From positions 1-64,000 of the forward strand of contig JAJEKV010000078.1 of NCBI GenBank assembly GCA_021234155.1: a stretch of DNA of 64,000 nucleotides, written 5' to 3'. Under the pieces are notes generated by a model. The model saw only the letters and a list, made by a program, of their open reading frames with translations, did not search any database and was not told the origin of the DNA. Origin of the DNA: Isoetes taiwanensis. Its lineage: Eukaryota; Streptophyta; Lycopodiopsida; Isoetales; Isoetaceae. Positions 44,541-55,461 of this stretch are shown piece by piece. The stretch's first letter is position 1, and each line of letters begins with the position of its first letter. The position numbers and the translations under genes are program-made.

Positions 44541-46194
44541 AATTTGTTTGGAAGAAACTATGGACTACAAAAAATAAATACATTATAAAATTTGAAAAAG
44601 TCAAGGTTATACAGAAGTCTCGGTATACAGAAGTCTATAGCGAGCCGGCAGAGCAAATAAGAGCATGTATATAAGGCAAGAGTGAGCTTCAGTGAGACAA
44701 TGTCAAAATATGTTGAATTTTTTACAATTTTGTTCACTCTAGTAGACTTGTTGTTTTTTTTCAATGTCTATTTTTTTTAGTCCTTGAAAATGTTACTATT
44801 TCTCAAAGCAAATTAGGGGGCCAAAAAAGGGTATGAAATTTTTTTTAATGGAAGCTGAGTTCAAATCCCCCCTCAAAAATGGTGCCTAAAATATTCAAAT
44901 TGTCACACATGTCACAACTATCTTGAGAAAAATGGACCTTTTTGGGGAATTTTAGGGAATCTTTTAAAGATTCCTTTGAAGCGCGTTTGGAGCAAATAGT
45001 GCGTTTCATTTTAAACTTTGTTGGAGCAGAACCCAGAGTGGAAGAGCAGGGAGGCAACAAGGATGCAGAGATACATGTCGAGCCACAGCAGCGACATCGT
45101 AAGAGCCACCGAGCCACCGGGTCGGCATAACGACCACTGTCGCCGAGATAGTCATCGACGGAGAGGAGTACATTTTGCAAATGACATCCTCAACTTGTCG
45201 TGATTGCCGGGGAGCGGGGGCTTCAATCGGCGAACTCTTAGGCATGATAGCACATGGGAAGAGCGGGGGACCTCATCGACTATTCATACCGGGAGATCCC
45301 AAGGGCTGGCCGAGACACTCTTATCTTTGGGGAGACAATGTCGGGACATAGCAGCCTATCAGGCGAATAAGGGAGATCTATCGACGGCAGGAGCCTATCA
45401 TTCGCAGGAGGAGTTCCAGCAGATCCGCAGCACATTGTACAAACCCAGGAAGGGCCCAAGCTCAAAGCCAGAAAGTAGTTCGAGCGGATGAGGGAAGGGT
45501 CCAAAGAAGATCAACGGACAAGCGAATAACCGGCATGTGGAGAGACCACGAAGATCTTATGGCGGTAGATGCCTGCTGGCCGGGCGGCTCAAAGGAAGGG
45601 AACCTTTGGATTGGCGAGGCACGGGTAAAGGCCACGACGCCGCTACATCTTCCGGCCCTCGGCCAAGGGCAAATGTTAGTCTTCCACAAGGAGTTCAGCC
45701 CAAGGGGGAAGAATCCATGGCGCTTCTCATAGCACTCGGGCGGGCAAAGATCGAAGATATGCGCCCATGCGGACCACATCATCCTTTTCACCGTGGGGCG
45801 TCGGCCCGGTGGGGACACCAGGGGCCCGCAACACTTTCAATAGTAGCAGCAAACAAGCGCACAGGAACTCGGGGAACGGAGATGACCCGAGCACTTGAAG
45901 GAAGATCGACAAGGAACATCTTGCGCAACCTCGGCAAAGGCCTCCGATTCAGGGATGTCAAGAACTTCTTCAAGCTTTCAGGAGGCCATTGAATAGTTGT
46001 AAAATTTCCTTAAGTTTTTGTGCTAAATGTTTTCTTGTACCCGATTGTGTTAGTATAATGTAACTTTTATGTATTAATGACTATTAACTGTTTTATAAAT
46101 GTAATGCTTCGCATGGTTTCTTTATAACTAAAAATAATTCAATTACAAGTAAGATTGATCAACATATAACTTAAATAACATGTATTGATGATCA

Positions 46195-46439
46195 ATCCTT
46201 GCAGCAAGGAACTCAAGTGCAGGATCCCAAGACCCGGCTTGGAAACAACGCAATTGGGTACCAAGGAACTTGGGAGAAGAAAGAAGACTTTGAGCGAGGA
46301 TATGTCACCGGAGGCGATCAACGCAAGGCTGGTGCGGATGAGGAAACAGATGCAACAACACGATCGGGCTGGCGACACCTCTGATGAATGCGCAGGAAGA
46401 TGGTCCTCTACCTCCACCTCCACCTTGTCCACCAGGTGG
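46195..46439 (+). pseudogene. E1 gag, 5' part, cut by E2
   Basis: Follows a splice-acceptor-like 'ccttgcag' at about 46196-46203. Contains EAINARLVRMRKQMQ, also present in E2 gag (EAINARLVQMRTRMHQ, about 52366), then a proline-coding run of 'cct/cca' codons where E2 inserted. Gag forms the particle core. Confidence 0.6.
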
Positions 46440-48080
46440 TGTGACGTTCCAAGGGAATATACGCCATAAATACGTATATTCCTGGACCCGTCACCATACA
46501 AGCCTACCTGTAGCCTTGTATGCCTTGGATAAGTGGCAAAGGGGTGCACATCTAAGTTAATTGTTTAACTTACATAACCTTAGGATAAGGCCCATTTCCA
46601 CATGGCCTTATCCTAGTGGGCAACCGCCACACGGCCTCATCTTAGTGGTGCCCCGTAAAGCATCCCATATGGACCCACACCTATATGAGCCCTAACCCTA
46701 ACCCTAGATCCTTTTTCCCGACCTAGCACTGAACTCTCATCACGTGCCCGAAAACTCCGTTTTCGAGCACCGCTCGGGCATAGCCTAGCCGGGGAGCAGC
46801 CCACGGAAGGTGTGTATGATCGTGAGGGAGCAGGCCTTCCGGACCACGCCTAGGAGCATGGAGACGCCTGTGAATGGGAGGAAGCGCCTGGAGGAGGTAG
46901 GTTGAGTAGAGTTCATGTTAGTTCATCCTGGAAGTTAGCACTCCGTAAGGGTTAGTGATTCGTGTCTAGAGTAGAGCCACCCTAGATTTTTTTGTTGAAC
47001 ATCTTGAACCCTAATCAAGGAACCCTAACTGTTAGTTAGCTATGTATATTTAGGTTAAGATGTTCATATGATATTGATATTGATCATGATGTGATGCATG
47101 TGATATTGGTTGATCATGTTGCTCCTCTTGTGTTAGGAAGGGGGGTAGAGACCTTGTAGTATGCTCCTAGTGTAGACCCTTTAGTTCCTATTATATGCGG
47201 CCTGTGCATAGGAACCCACCGGCTATGGAGGCTGGTGATGTGACTCAAAGACTACACGGGGGCTAGAGGCAAGATGGAGGAGGATCCCCGCCGAGTGGGG
47301 GCTTCAGGGGATCCCATAGTGGGCTGGGCTTATGGTCGGTCACTTCGTGTGGGCGGGCATGGGTCCGGACACCCTTTGGGGCAATGGTGTTGCCGCCTCT
47401 CAAGAGTTGCAAGTGTCAGCCTTGGCTCTTGTTTTGGGAGGTTCATGGGGTTCTGAATCGTGTGTCGCCACGATTCTCTAGCCCGCCTGCGGAGCCTCTA
47501 GACCCGGGAAGGGGGAGATGCAACCCCTTCCTACCTCATCGGACCGGGGAGATGCAACCTGGAGTAGTCCCGATGGGTGATGCCATGGGATTGCGTATGA
47601 TCCGAAGGTTAGAGTCATGCCACGAGCCTTGGTCTAGCCCATCCGCAAAGTATGCACAGGAGGGGCGGATGGAGTGGTCAACCCTAGCCATTGTCTTATG
47701 CCAGCCCCGCCATTGTTATGACTCAGTCTGCTCTATCTTGAGGCCTATCCAGTCAGTCGACTACCCTATGTGTCTGAGCCACGGGTAGGAGCTCTCATAT
47801 TTTATGGTTGATGATTATGTTCTTTGCATCTATGGTTATGCGGTTGAGCTACCCTCGAGTAGTATATTGTATTATATTGCTAGTTCTGACGTGTTTATGC
47901 TTCCGCTGTGATAGGAGCCCATAGGGGAAGGGCGCGCAAGACACCTTCGTGTCCCCTTCCCGCACCACGGAGTTGCCAGGGTGCGGGATAGACGGAGGGC
48001 CTGTGCGGTTGTTGAGCCGGACGAGGGATTTCCTGCCGAGCGTACGGACGGATGCCGTATGTTTAGCAGGGAGCGTCACA
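46440..48080 (+). repeat. E2 5' LTR
   Basis: TGTGACGTTCC...GGGAGCGTCACA: the ends TGTGACG and CGTCACA are inverted copies, normal for LTR termini. About 1.64 kb, colinear with the E1 LTR. The first 60 bases can fold into the same hairpin as in E1. Confidence 0.92.
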
Positions 48081-48081
48081 A

Positions 48082-48093
48082 TGGTATCAGAGC
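48082..48093 (+). other. E2 primer-binding site
   Basis: TGGTATCAGAGC, exact complement to the 3' end of plant initiator-Met tRNA, one base after the LTR. Confidence 0.92.
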
Positions 48094-48660
48094 GATGTTC
48101 TTGGTTGACCAAGAACTAGCACTGACCATAACCATGAAAGTAGTCTAACAGGCCTATAGGGGTGTGAAATAAACATTTCCACCATTGAACCGCGAAAATA
48201 GGGGAAAATTTTTTCTCCTAGGTAGTGGGTCAGGAGTAGGTTAAGTGTTAGACGAAGGAATAAATGAGTCAAATTTACTCTCTAGTAAAATTGGAGTAAA
48301 AAGTATGCATCTGCATCAAATTTCACCTAAAATGGGTCGAAGAATCATGCCAATCGGAGACCTGGGTGAAAAATGGCGCAAATCTATAATTAATACTTCA
48401 AACTATTAGGAAATTTGAAATTCTAAAGGTATAATACGAATTTTAGTATATGTATTAGAAATTAAACATATATTAATAAGAAGGGTACTATGGTGTAATT
48501 ATTAAGGGGGGGCTAATAAGTAGGCCTATTAATGGTAGGAGAATATTCCCAGGGACCCTTCCTTTTAAATATCGCTGACACCTCATTTTTCCCTCCAAAC
48601 TTTCCTCCACCTTATCTCTCTTGATCAGCCTTACGTCATCTGTTTTCCCCACCGTTAAGT

Positions 48661-49730
48661 ATGGCAAGAACCAAGCAAACAGCTAGGAAATACAACGAGC
48701 GACCCACGCTCTCGATGGCCCAAGCAGCAGCAGGTCGACATACGAAGAAGATCCCGGAGCACCTTCGACCCAAGAAGGGGGAAAAGGAGCTTCCCTCCAA
48801 AGCAGCGGATTTAAACCTACCACGACGCGAGGAGGGGGGGCTTACTTGATAACTTCTTCATCGGGCACGCAGAGAACCGACGAGTCCCGGCACTGGGGCC
48901 TCGATAATCGGGCGGGAAGAGCGGTGTAGAAGAGCAGGTCCTAAGAGTAGAAGAGGGGCGGGCCTTCAAAGGCTTAAGAAGAAGGGCAAGGAGAAGGTTG
49001 CTGAGTGGCCAGAAGAGAGGGCCGCTAGGAAGAAGAGGGAACGGGAGCGAGCGTGCAGCAGAGAGAAGAACGGAAGAGAAGGAACGACCGGCCTCGCAAA
49101 GACCGGGCCGCTATTGAAGAACCGCGAGCAGGAGGAGGTAGAAGAGGAGGTCAAGAGGAAGAAGACGTAGAGGACGAGCGTACCGGGAACCCTCAAAATC
49201 CCCGACGCCAGACCACCTTACCCAAAGTGGCCTAAGCCACCTAAGGTGGTCAAGAAGGTAATATGGGCGAAGGCTCGCTCTTGGCCTCAAAGCATACCAG
49301 GAATACCCGGCCGTGAAGAGGTATAATGACCGCATTGCTCTGCGTATCCGCCTTCTAATCGACACGGAGGGGGGCGCCCAGCCAAGAACCAGCCCAAGCC
49401 GCCACCGCCACCAACGGAGAAGTTTAAGAAGGTCCATCACGGGCCTAATTGATACACTCCCGTGTCTTCGGGAGATTAAGCACTTTCAACAAGATAATCG
49501 ATCTCGATTAGGAAGGCACCGCTCGGCGGCTCATCGCGAGGGTGATGCGGGGAGTTCGGTCACCGACTATAGGGTGACGCCGCTCACAACTCGGGTGTTG
49601 CAAAGTAGCACCGAGGCCGAGCTTACCGGTTGTTGAGGAAGGGAACCTCCGTGCGATCCACGCCAAGAGGGTGACCTTGATGCCCAAGGATATACACTTG
49701 CCGTCGCATCCTTAAGGAATACCCCTTGAG
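48661..49730 (+). pseudogene. E2 ORF1: histone H3-like protein
   Basis: Starts M-ARTKQTARK then YNERPTLSMAQAA, closely matching E1. A run of seven G near 48833 precedes the first stop (48847), so a homopolymer indel probably broke the frame. The linker is Arg/Glu/Lys-rich (about 48900-49200). The fold region (about 49415-49730) is spread over frames: PKPPPPPTEKFKKVHHGPN, LREIKHFQ, LIRKAP, VLQSSTEAELTG, then [22 protein letters not shown]. This gives H3 alpha-1, alpha-2 and the IHAKRVTxMPKDI signature; the final RRI(L/R)-type end is still readable (CRRILKEYP, another frame). Tail codons differ from E1 at five of nine positions without changing the protein. Confidence 0.88.
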
Positions 49731-50505
49731 ATGCAGTTTTGTTTAAAATTAATGTAATTATTAAGTTTTTCCTATAAATACAAAATTTTGTTATAAGTCG
49801 GACCTTAATTTTTGTATGAAAATGTGTTCAAGTAGCTCAAATTTTACTTTAGTTTGACCATTAAAATTGGAATGTTGAAAGAAAAATTAATTAGTTAGAC
49901 ACCCTAGCTTAATTAGTCAAAAATCGCCAAATTGGTAAAACCGGAAAATGCGCTAGAAAACTCCGTCTAGCCCATGCGATTGGGCTATTTCTCGCAACGC
50001 CACCCGATTTCGGCATTTTGATACTAATAGGTGTCCAATTTAAGTAAGAAAAGTTGCTAGTTAGGTTAGAATCATGCTGAAAAGTCATGTTAGGATGTTT
50101 AAATTCCCAAAAACCTCTCATAGAAATTAAATTGACTAAAACCGGTCGCGTTCAGCAGGAAACACAATGCCGACGCCGGAAGCGTAAATTCTCGCAACGC
50201 CACCCGATTTCGCCCAAATTTTGTCCCAATTGACCAATTTTGACCCAACAAACTGCCATGTAGTATTTCTTGCTTTGAGTTGCTTAGAATTGCACTTCAT
50301 GGTAGCTCATTTGGACACCCAGGGCCATAGATTTGAAGTCTTCCCCATCAAGAACCTTTGTGCACGGAACCCGAGGCACCCCTAGTCTATAAAAAGGGCC
50401 CTCATTTGTCATTTTCTCCCCATCAGAGTTGCTCTCAGCCCCTTTGGCGATTTCCTAGGCCTTTGCTTATCTCCATCAGCCATTTTTCATAGCCACTTCT
50501 GCTCA
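49731..50505 (+). other. E2 spacer with repeated block
   Basis: Contains 'tctcgcaacgccacccgattt' cores twice (about 49990 and 50193) around the segment 'aaagttgctagttaggttagaat', the counterpart of the E1 spacer. 'tctataaaaagggccc' near 50390 looks like a TATA box about 115 bases before ORF2. Confidence 0.55.
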
Positions 50506-52038
50506 ATGGCGCCATCAAGCTTTGTTAGATGGTACAATGACTCTAATCACATCCGTGAACTCGCTGCTGAGCAAGCCTTTCATGTCTTTGATCATCTCTT
50601 TGATCTTCATGCCACCTTGACCAAGAACTCCTATTACCATGACATCATTTGCCAATATGATCAGCAAATTCTGCGCCTCGGAAGTTAGCTTGCCACCTAG
50701 GGGAGGGAAATGGGTTTCTTTAGACTCTCTTGCTCAAGCCATAGGTGGGGGATCGGGGGCAAGAACAAGGCGTAGGATAGAACCGAAATATGCCCGGACT
50801 ACATGACTGTAAGCATCATAGGCATAGGTACCTCTCAAGCCAAGCAGCCTTAGCATTGTTCATGCAAGTATAGAGGCTGGTTAACCAACCAGGGAGCCGT
50901 CCCAATTCAATCTTTGGATTTGGCACCCTCGACACTTTCCTGCAGCCGCAGATAAGCATCCACGAGATCCGAGACCGACATTACGAACATTACGGCTCCA
51001 CATCGGAAAGCACCTATGCTGCCAGATTGAGCAGATTACGAAGAGGAGGAGGGAAGAACCCAAGTTGGGAGATGAGGGAGGCAAGAAGGATGGAGAGGCG
51101 TCTAGCTCGACAACGGGAAGCACTAAAGGCGGGATTTCGAAGCTACCCGTGGTATCCGGCCCTCACCCGATAATCATCGACGGCGAGGAGTATATATTAG
51201 CCACCGATATCCTCAGTCTTCCCTACGTTGCCGAGAGGAGGGCCTCGGGATGGATGAGCTCCTAAGCCTTATGGCACAAGAGCGCGGTAGTGACTTCATC
51301 GACTACTCCTACCAAGAGATTCCACGGGAGATAGCGGCGACACTCCTATGCGGGGAAACTATGCCGGACATCCGTATCATCGATTATTAGGTACATGTTT
51401 GCAGCAGGAACCCATCATTCGAAGAAGAGTTTCGTGAAATCCAAAGCAGGTTTTACAAAGCGGAAGAGGCCCAAGCTCCGGCCGGAAACCCGGTCGCATT
51501 CTCGAGTATCGCGGGGAATCATCTAGTGACATCAATTTGGAGAACATAACAACCATGTGGAGAGACCACGAAAGATCTTACGCAGAATAGATGTGTTCGC
51601 AAGCAGGCGGCTCAAAGGAGGAATACGGGAGGCCGCGGGGCCGCCACGGGGTAAATCTTTCTCAGGTACTATCTTAGGCCCTTAGCCAAGGACAGATGAT
51701 AGTCTTCCACAAGGAGTTCAGCCCAAAAGGGGTGAAGAATCCATTAAGCTCCTCATAGGCACTCTCGGGCTTTGGACACCACGCCGAGGTAGATTTAATG
51801 GACCATGTGATTCTCTTCAAAAGATCCGTAGCCCTTCATGCCCTCGACCGCAAGGGGCCACCGAGGGGATGCACACTTGTCGGTGGTGGCAGCAAGCGAA
51901 TCGCGGAACTACCCTTTCCACCACCAGGTGGCAAAGAGCATTGGAGGGAGGATCCGGCGGCCGCGAATCCTGCGGAGAACATGGGCAAGGGCACGGGGAT
52001 TCAAGAAAATCAAGAACTTCTTTAAGCGACATCGTTGA
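50506..52038 (+). pseudogene. E2 ORF2, unknown protein
   Basis: MAPSSFVRWYNDSNHIREL...FDHLFDLHATLTKNSYYHD...CQYDQQI, clearly homologous to E1 ORF2. Later parts are HPIIIDGEEYILATDILSLP (about 51154-51210), an acidic/basic stretch, SLPQGVQPK-type wording also in E1, MDHVILFKRSVALHALDRKG (51798-51855), and the ending FKKIKNFFKRH near 52030. Frame breaks are frequent. No known domain recognised. Confidence 0.65.
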
Positions 52039-52265
52039 TGGAAGATTTGTTTTGTTAACTTTAATTAAAGTACATTGTAACTCTCTCTTAAGTATTATCA
52101 TGTAGTTCATTAAATGTATCCCTATATACTAATTAATGTATTACCATGATCTTGACTTACAAATGGAATTTTCATATGATTTCTTTTGTACCTAACAACA
52201 ATTTAATTGTAGGCAAAAATGACTATTGTGTAACTTAATAACAAGCATTGATGATTAATCCTTAC

Positions 52266-53620
52266 AGCAAGGAACACAGGTTCAGGTTCTCAAGGCCGAT
52301 ATCACCAGTGGGTACCCAGGAACCTTTTCGGACGTGATCAGGATGACAACAACGACGATATGGCGCGGGAAGCAATCAACGCAAGGCTCGTCCAAATGAG
52401 GACCCGGATGCATCAGCTGATCCTTCGGGCCACCCCATTGATGAATGCCCAAGAATATGCACCTGCTCCACCACCACCTCCACCGCTACCTCAAACCAAG
52501 GCATCGAGGAAGCTCCACAGCCGGAAGGGCAGGACAATCAGGGGAATGTCAGAGACAAGAAAAGGAAAAGGAGAAACAGAAGGAGTCCAACACCACCTAG
52601 CTCGAGTTCATCGAGGACGCCCCAGGCGGTCAAGGCAGGTTCTAGCTCGAGAAAGTAAGTCCGATACCCCCCGAGGTAAGAGCGGGGCAAAGGAAGGAAG
52701 ATGATTATCAAAAGAAAGTTGGCGGTGCTATGAGCAATGTGTGGAAGACTAGGAAGTTGGGTCAGAGTTCGGGGAAGGATAGTCGGTGGTATGGAGGCCG
52801 AAGCGGCTTGATGAGATGGAAAAGTTAAACGCTCTTATGGCATGAAGGATAAGGATATAGGGAAAGTTGCTACTGAAAAACTTGATAGGAGCGAGAATCT
52901 GGTGGGAAAGGCTATGCCAAGTCCAACAAGCTCAAAAGGAACGATTGCAGATTCAAAACCCGGCCAAGGCCTTCCCAGAGACATTATGTGCCTAGGTCAC
53001 ATACTAGTAGGCGAGATCAGCCCGGTTCTATAGGTTGAACCAGGGGTACATTGTCTCCAAGAGCGAAGTATCTGAAGAATTTATCGCGACTTAGACTCCA
53101 TGTTCGAGTGTCCGGAAGGCAAGCAAATGAAACTTACATTGAAGGGTTGAGCGGCAATATCAAGAGGCTTGTTAGAGCAATAAACCCAAAGTCGATCGCA
53201 GAGGCCAAAGACAAAGCTATAAGTTTGGAGGAAGCACCATCAACTCCAATGAGGAAAACGATCGGCATTCAAGAAAAAACTTGGGGGCAGTACCAAGGGC
53301 AATACGAGTAAGCAATCGGCAGCTGCACGCCATCGAGGAGGCCATGGCCGGGGAGGGAAGAGCTCGGGGTAAAACCTTTGGGGACCGTAAGCCCCACGAG
53401 AATGCATCGAGGGAGGCAGTATACTAAAGCGTATCCTAAACCGGTCGGCGAAGGAGAAGAGAAGGAGTGCATCGGTGAAGAAGTTATGTTTAGTGCTTCC
53501 AACGGGGCACGAACACATGATTGCCCATTAAGTCATGCGAGGCAGCCTTGGAGGAGCTTATGGATTGGGATTCACTTGAAGCGGATGAGGGCGGCGACAG
53601 CATGAAGCCCGAAGGGACTT
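52266..53620 (+). pseudogene. E2 gag
   Basis: Begins after the acceptor-like 'ccttacag' at 52259-52266. EAINARLVQMRTRMHQ is followed by a run of seven prolines. The capsid region near 53090-53230 reads RLRLHVRVSG...YIEGLSGNIKRLVRAINPKSIAEAKDKAISLEEA in changing frames, the standard C-terminal capsid motif of plant Ty3 Gag. A zinc-knuckle-like CLVLPTGHEHMIAH (about 53487) keeps the first Cys, Gly and His. Gag builds the particle and packages RNA. Confidence 0.7.
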
Positions 53621-53639
53621 CATAGATGGTGAGTGTCAC

Positions 53640-54200
53640 ATATGTGCAAAAACATTGAGTCGAGATGACATTGAAAATCAGTCAACGGTCATTGCGGTGA
53701 GGGATCATAGATAGCATCCATATCTAGTATTGATAGACACGGTAGCTCTCACAATTTACGCCTCTCCTAGGCTGGCTGCCCTAATGAAGAACAAGGTATT
53801 GAAGTCTAAGCCAAGGCGGTTGCTATGGCAAGCGGCCATTGACACATTAAGGGGAGGAGGATCACATTGACATAGACCTTAGTGGAAGTAAGTGGCCCAG
53901 ATGGGGTAGAGGTCATGGAAATTGGAAGGTATGACCTTATAGTAGAATGGAGTTCCTAAAGCCCGAAAGCAATGATCGGCTAGCGACAAAGAATGAAGTC
54001 GCCATGACAAAGACCGATGGCACCAAATTCATAGTGAAAGGTAAGAAGGCGACTTCTTCTGTCACGGTGCATTTCTTTGAAGCGACTAAGGAAGAGTATA
54101 GAAAGAAAAATAAGGTGGATTACATTTTGAGATTAGAGGCAATTCAGCCCAATAAGCGAGGATGGAAACGACCAAAGGGGAAGCGATTGCCCAAGCGGTA
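53640..54200 (+). pseudogene. E2 aspartic protease
   Basis: YLVLIDTVALTIYASPRLAALMKNK (about 53722-53795). IDTVA corresponds to the catalytic D-T/S-G-A loop with Gly to Val, so it is probably inactive. The downstream region includes MEFLKPESNDRLAT, matching the 'GMDWLxxxxxxxDW' area of related proteases. Confidence 0.55.
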
Positions 54201-55461
54201 GCAAGGCTTATTTGAATTTAAAGATGTATTTTGGGATGAAATCCGCAGCTACCACCTCATAGGGGTGTGGAGTGTGAGATCACATTAGCACCGGATGCTA
54301 AGCCTACAAAGGCAAGGCACCATACGGGATGGCCGGAGTTGATTGAGCTCAAGAAGCAACTCTGGGAATTGCTCGAGCTTGGTTTTATTAGAGCAAGTGT
54401 GTCTCCTTTTGGAGCACCCATACTCTTTCGTGAAGAAGAAAAGACAGTTTAAGAATGTGCATAGACTATCGCCAGCTCAACAAGCAGACGATAAAGAATA
54501 AGTATGCATTGCCAAGGGCAGATGATTTGATGGACCAGCTCCAAGGAGCAAGGGTATTCTCTAAAATCGACTTAAGGTCAGGATACCACCAAATAAGGAT
54601 AAAGGAAGAGGATATCCATAAGACCGCTAAGGAACGTGGTATGGTCACTTTGAGTTTCTGATAATGCCCTTTGGACTGTCGAATGCTCCAAGCAACTTTT
54701 ATGCGTCTCATGAGCGGCGTCTTGAGGGGATTTTTCTAGATGAGTTTGTCATTGTCTTCTTCGACGACATTCTAGTCTACAGCAAGTCTATTGAAGATCA
54801 TAGTCAGCATTTGAGAAGGGTGTTAGAAAAGTTGAGGCGGCATCGTTTGTATGGAAAGCTCTCCAAATGCCACTTTGCTACTGAAAGAGTGGAGTACTTG
54901 GGCCATGTCATATCGGTGAAGGAATATCCACCCGACCCCGCAAAGATTGAAGCTGATGAGTGGATTGGCCAGCTCAAAGAATGTGGCCGGGTAAGAAGCT
55001 TTCTAGGTCTGGCAGGTTATTACAGAAAGTTTGTGAAGGACTTCGCTAAGTGGGCGTCCCCTTTGACGGACCTCACTAAGAGTGTTAAGGCGAAAGATTG
55101 GAGAGCACATTGGTTAGAGAATGTTCAAGCTTCATTTGAAAAGCTTAAGGAAGCCTTAACAACAGCACCAGTGCTAGTTCTGCCAGATCCAGACAAGGAC
55201 AAGATAGTAGCAACAGATGCAAGTAAGATAGCGACAGGTGGAGTCCTTATGCAAGAAGGAAGAGTAATTGCTTATGATTCCAAGAAGTTGAACGACACCG
55301 AGCAGCGCTATCCAACCCATGATCAGGAACTTCTAGCTATTGTCAGAGCTCTTCGTATTTGGAGGCATTATTTGCTTGGAAGGAAGTTTCAGTTAGATAC
55401 TGATCACCAGAGCCTCCAATACATCTTCACACAACCACTCCTGAATCTAAGACAAAGGAGG
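54200..55461 (+). pseudogene. E2 reverse transcriptase and RNase H, truncated by E3
   Basis: RT motifs in order: GFIRASVSPFGAPILF (about 54380-54430), [20 protein letters not shown] (54455-54514), [20 protein letters not shown] (about 54557-54615), MPFGLSNAPSNF (54664-54700), and FVIVFFDDILVYSKSIEDH (about 54745-54800) with the active-site DD intact. From 54664 the frame is open for about 266 codons through the thumb (GLAGYYRKFVKDFAKWASPL) and RNase H (ATDASKIATGGVLMQ, DQELLAIVRALRIWRHYLLG, DTDHQSLQYI). One frameshift lies at about 54438 and another at 54655. E3 starts at 55462, so the end of RNase H and integrase are displaced. Confidence 0.9.

Larger units (their letters stand above)
41267..45022. 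mobile_element. Non-autonomous DNA transposon inside E1 ORF2
   Basis: Terminal inverted repeats: AACAATGTTTAAAATGAAAC at the left matches, in reverse complement, the right end ending GTTTCATTTTAAACTTTGTT, 24 of 25 positions through CGCAC. Just inside the left end is a second hairpin, AAACGCACTT / AAGTGCGTTT, followed by GAAAGATTCC; the right end has the matching GGAATC...GCGCGTTT. A TTAA is present in both ends but a clear target duplication is not. The interior holds a tRNA-like sequence, short-repeat arrays and one coding remnant, no transposase. End design resembles the 30179 terminus, so the methyltransferase/transposase element is a candidate source of its mobility. Confidence 0.75.
40734..45991 (+). 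pseudogene. E1 ORF2, unknown protein, split by a DNA element
   Basis: ATG in the context CTCAATGGCGCC, shared with E2. N-terminus MAPSNFERWYNAASHIHQL, then FDHLFDLHATLTRTPYYTD, CQYDQQ and PPRGGNWVSLETL. After the inserted element (41267-45022) it resumes as a basic stretch and MWRDHEDL...LGQGQMLVFHKEFSPRG and ends with FRDVKNFFKLSGGH near 45991. Frames shift several times. E2 and a diverged E3 version have the same parts in the same order, so this is a genuine element protein of roughly 500 residues. I recognise no domain. Its place before gag suggests a structural or accessory role. Confidence 0.65.
36583..46439 (+). mobile_element. H3-retroelement E1, left portion (split by E2)
   Basis: LTR, PBS, H3-like ORF1, spacer, ORF2 (itself split by a DNA element) and the start of gag. 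The rest of E1 lies beyond E2 and outside the window. It inserted into the exon of the transposase-like gene. Confidence 0.85.
46440..55461 (+). mobile_element. H3-retroelement E2 (cut by E3 in the RNase H region)
   Basis: Contains LTR, PBS, H3-like ORF1, spacer, ORF2, gag, protease and RT-RNase H. Inserted in E1 gag. Its RT is the best-preserved coding stretch of the family here, so it is younger or better maintained than E1. Confidence 0.9.

Noticed and set aside
41267-45022. piggyBac-type element because TTAA occurs at both ends
   Set aside because: TTAA lies inside the inverted repeat rather than clearly as a target duplication, and no transposase is present, so the superfamily cannot be set.
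54745-54800. FFDD instead of YxDD in E2/E3 reverse transcriptase as a novel active site
   Set aside because: The FFDDILVYS form is common in plant Ty3/gypsy RTs, and the two catalytic Asp residues are kept.
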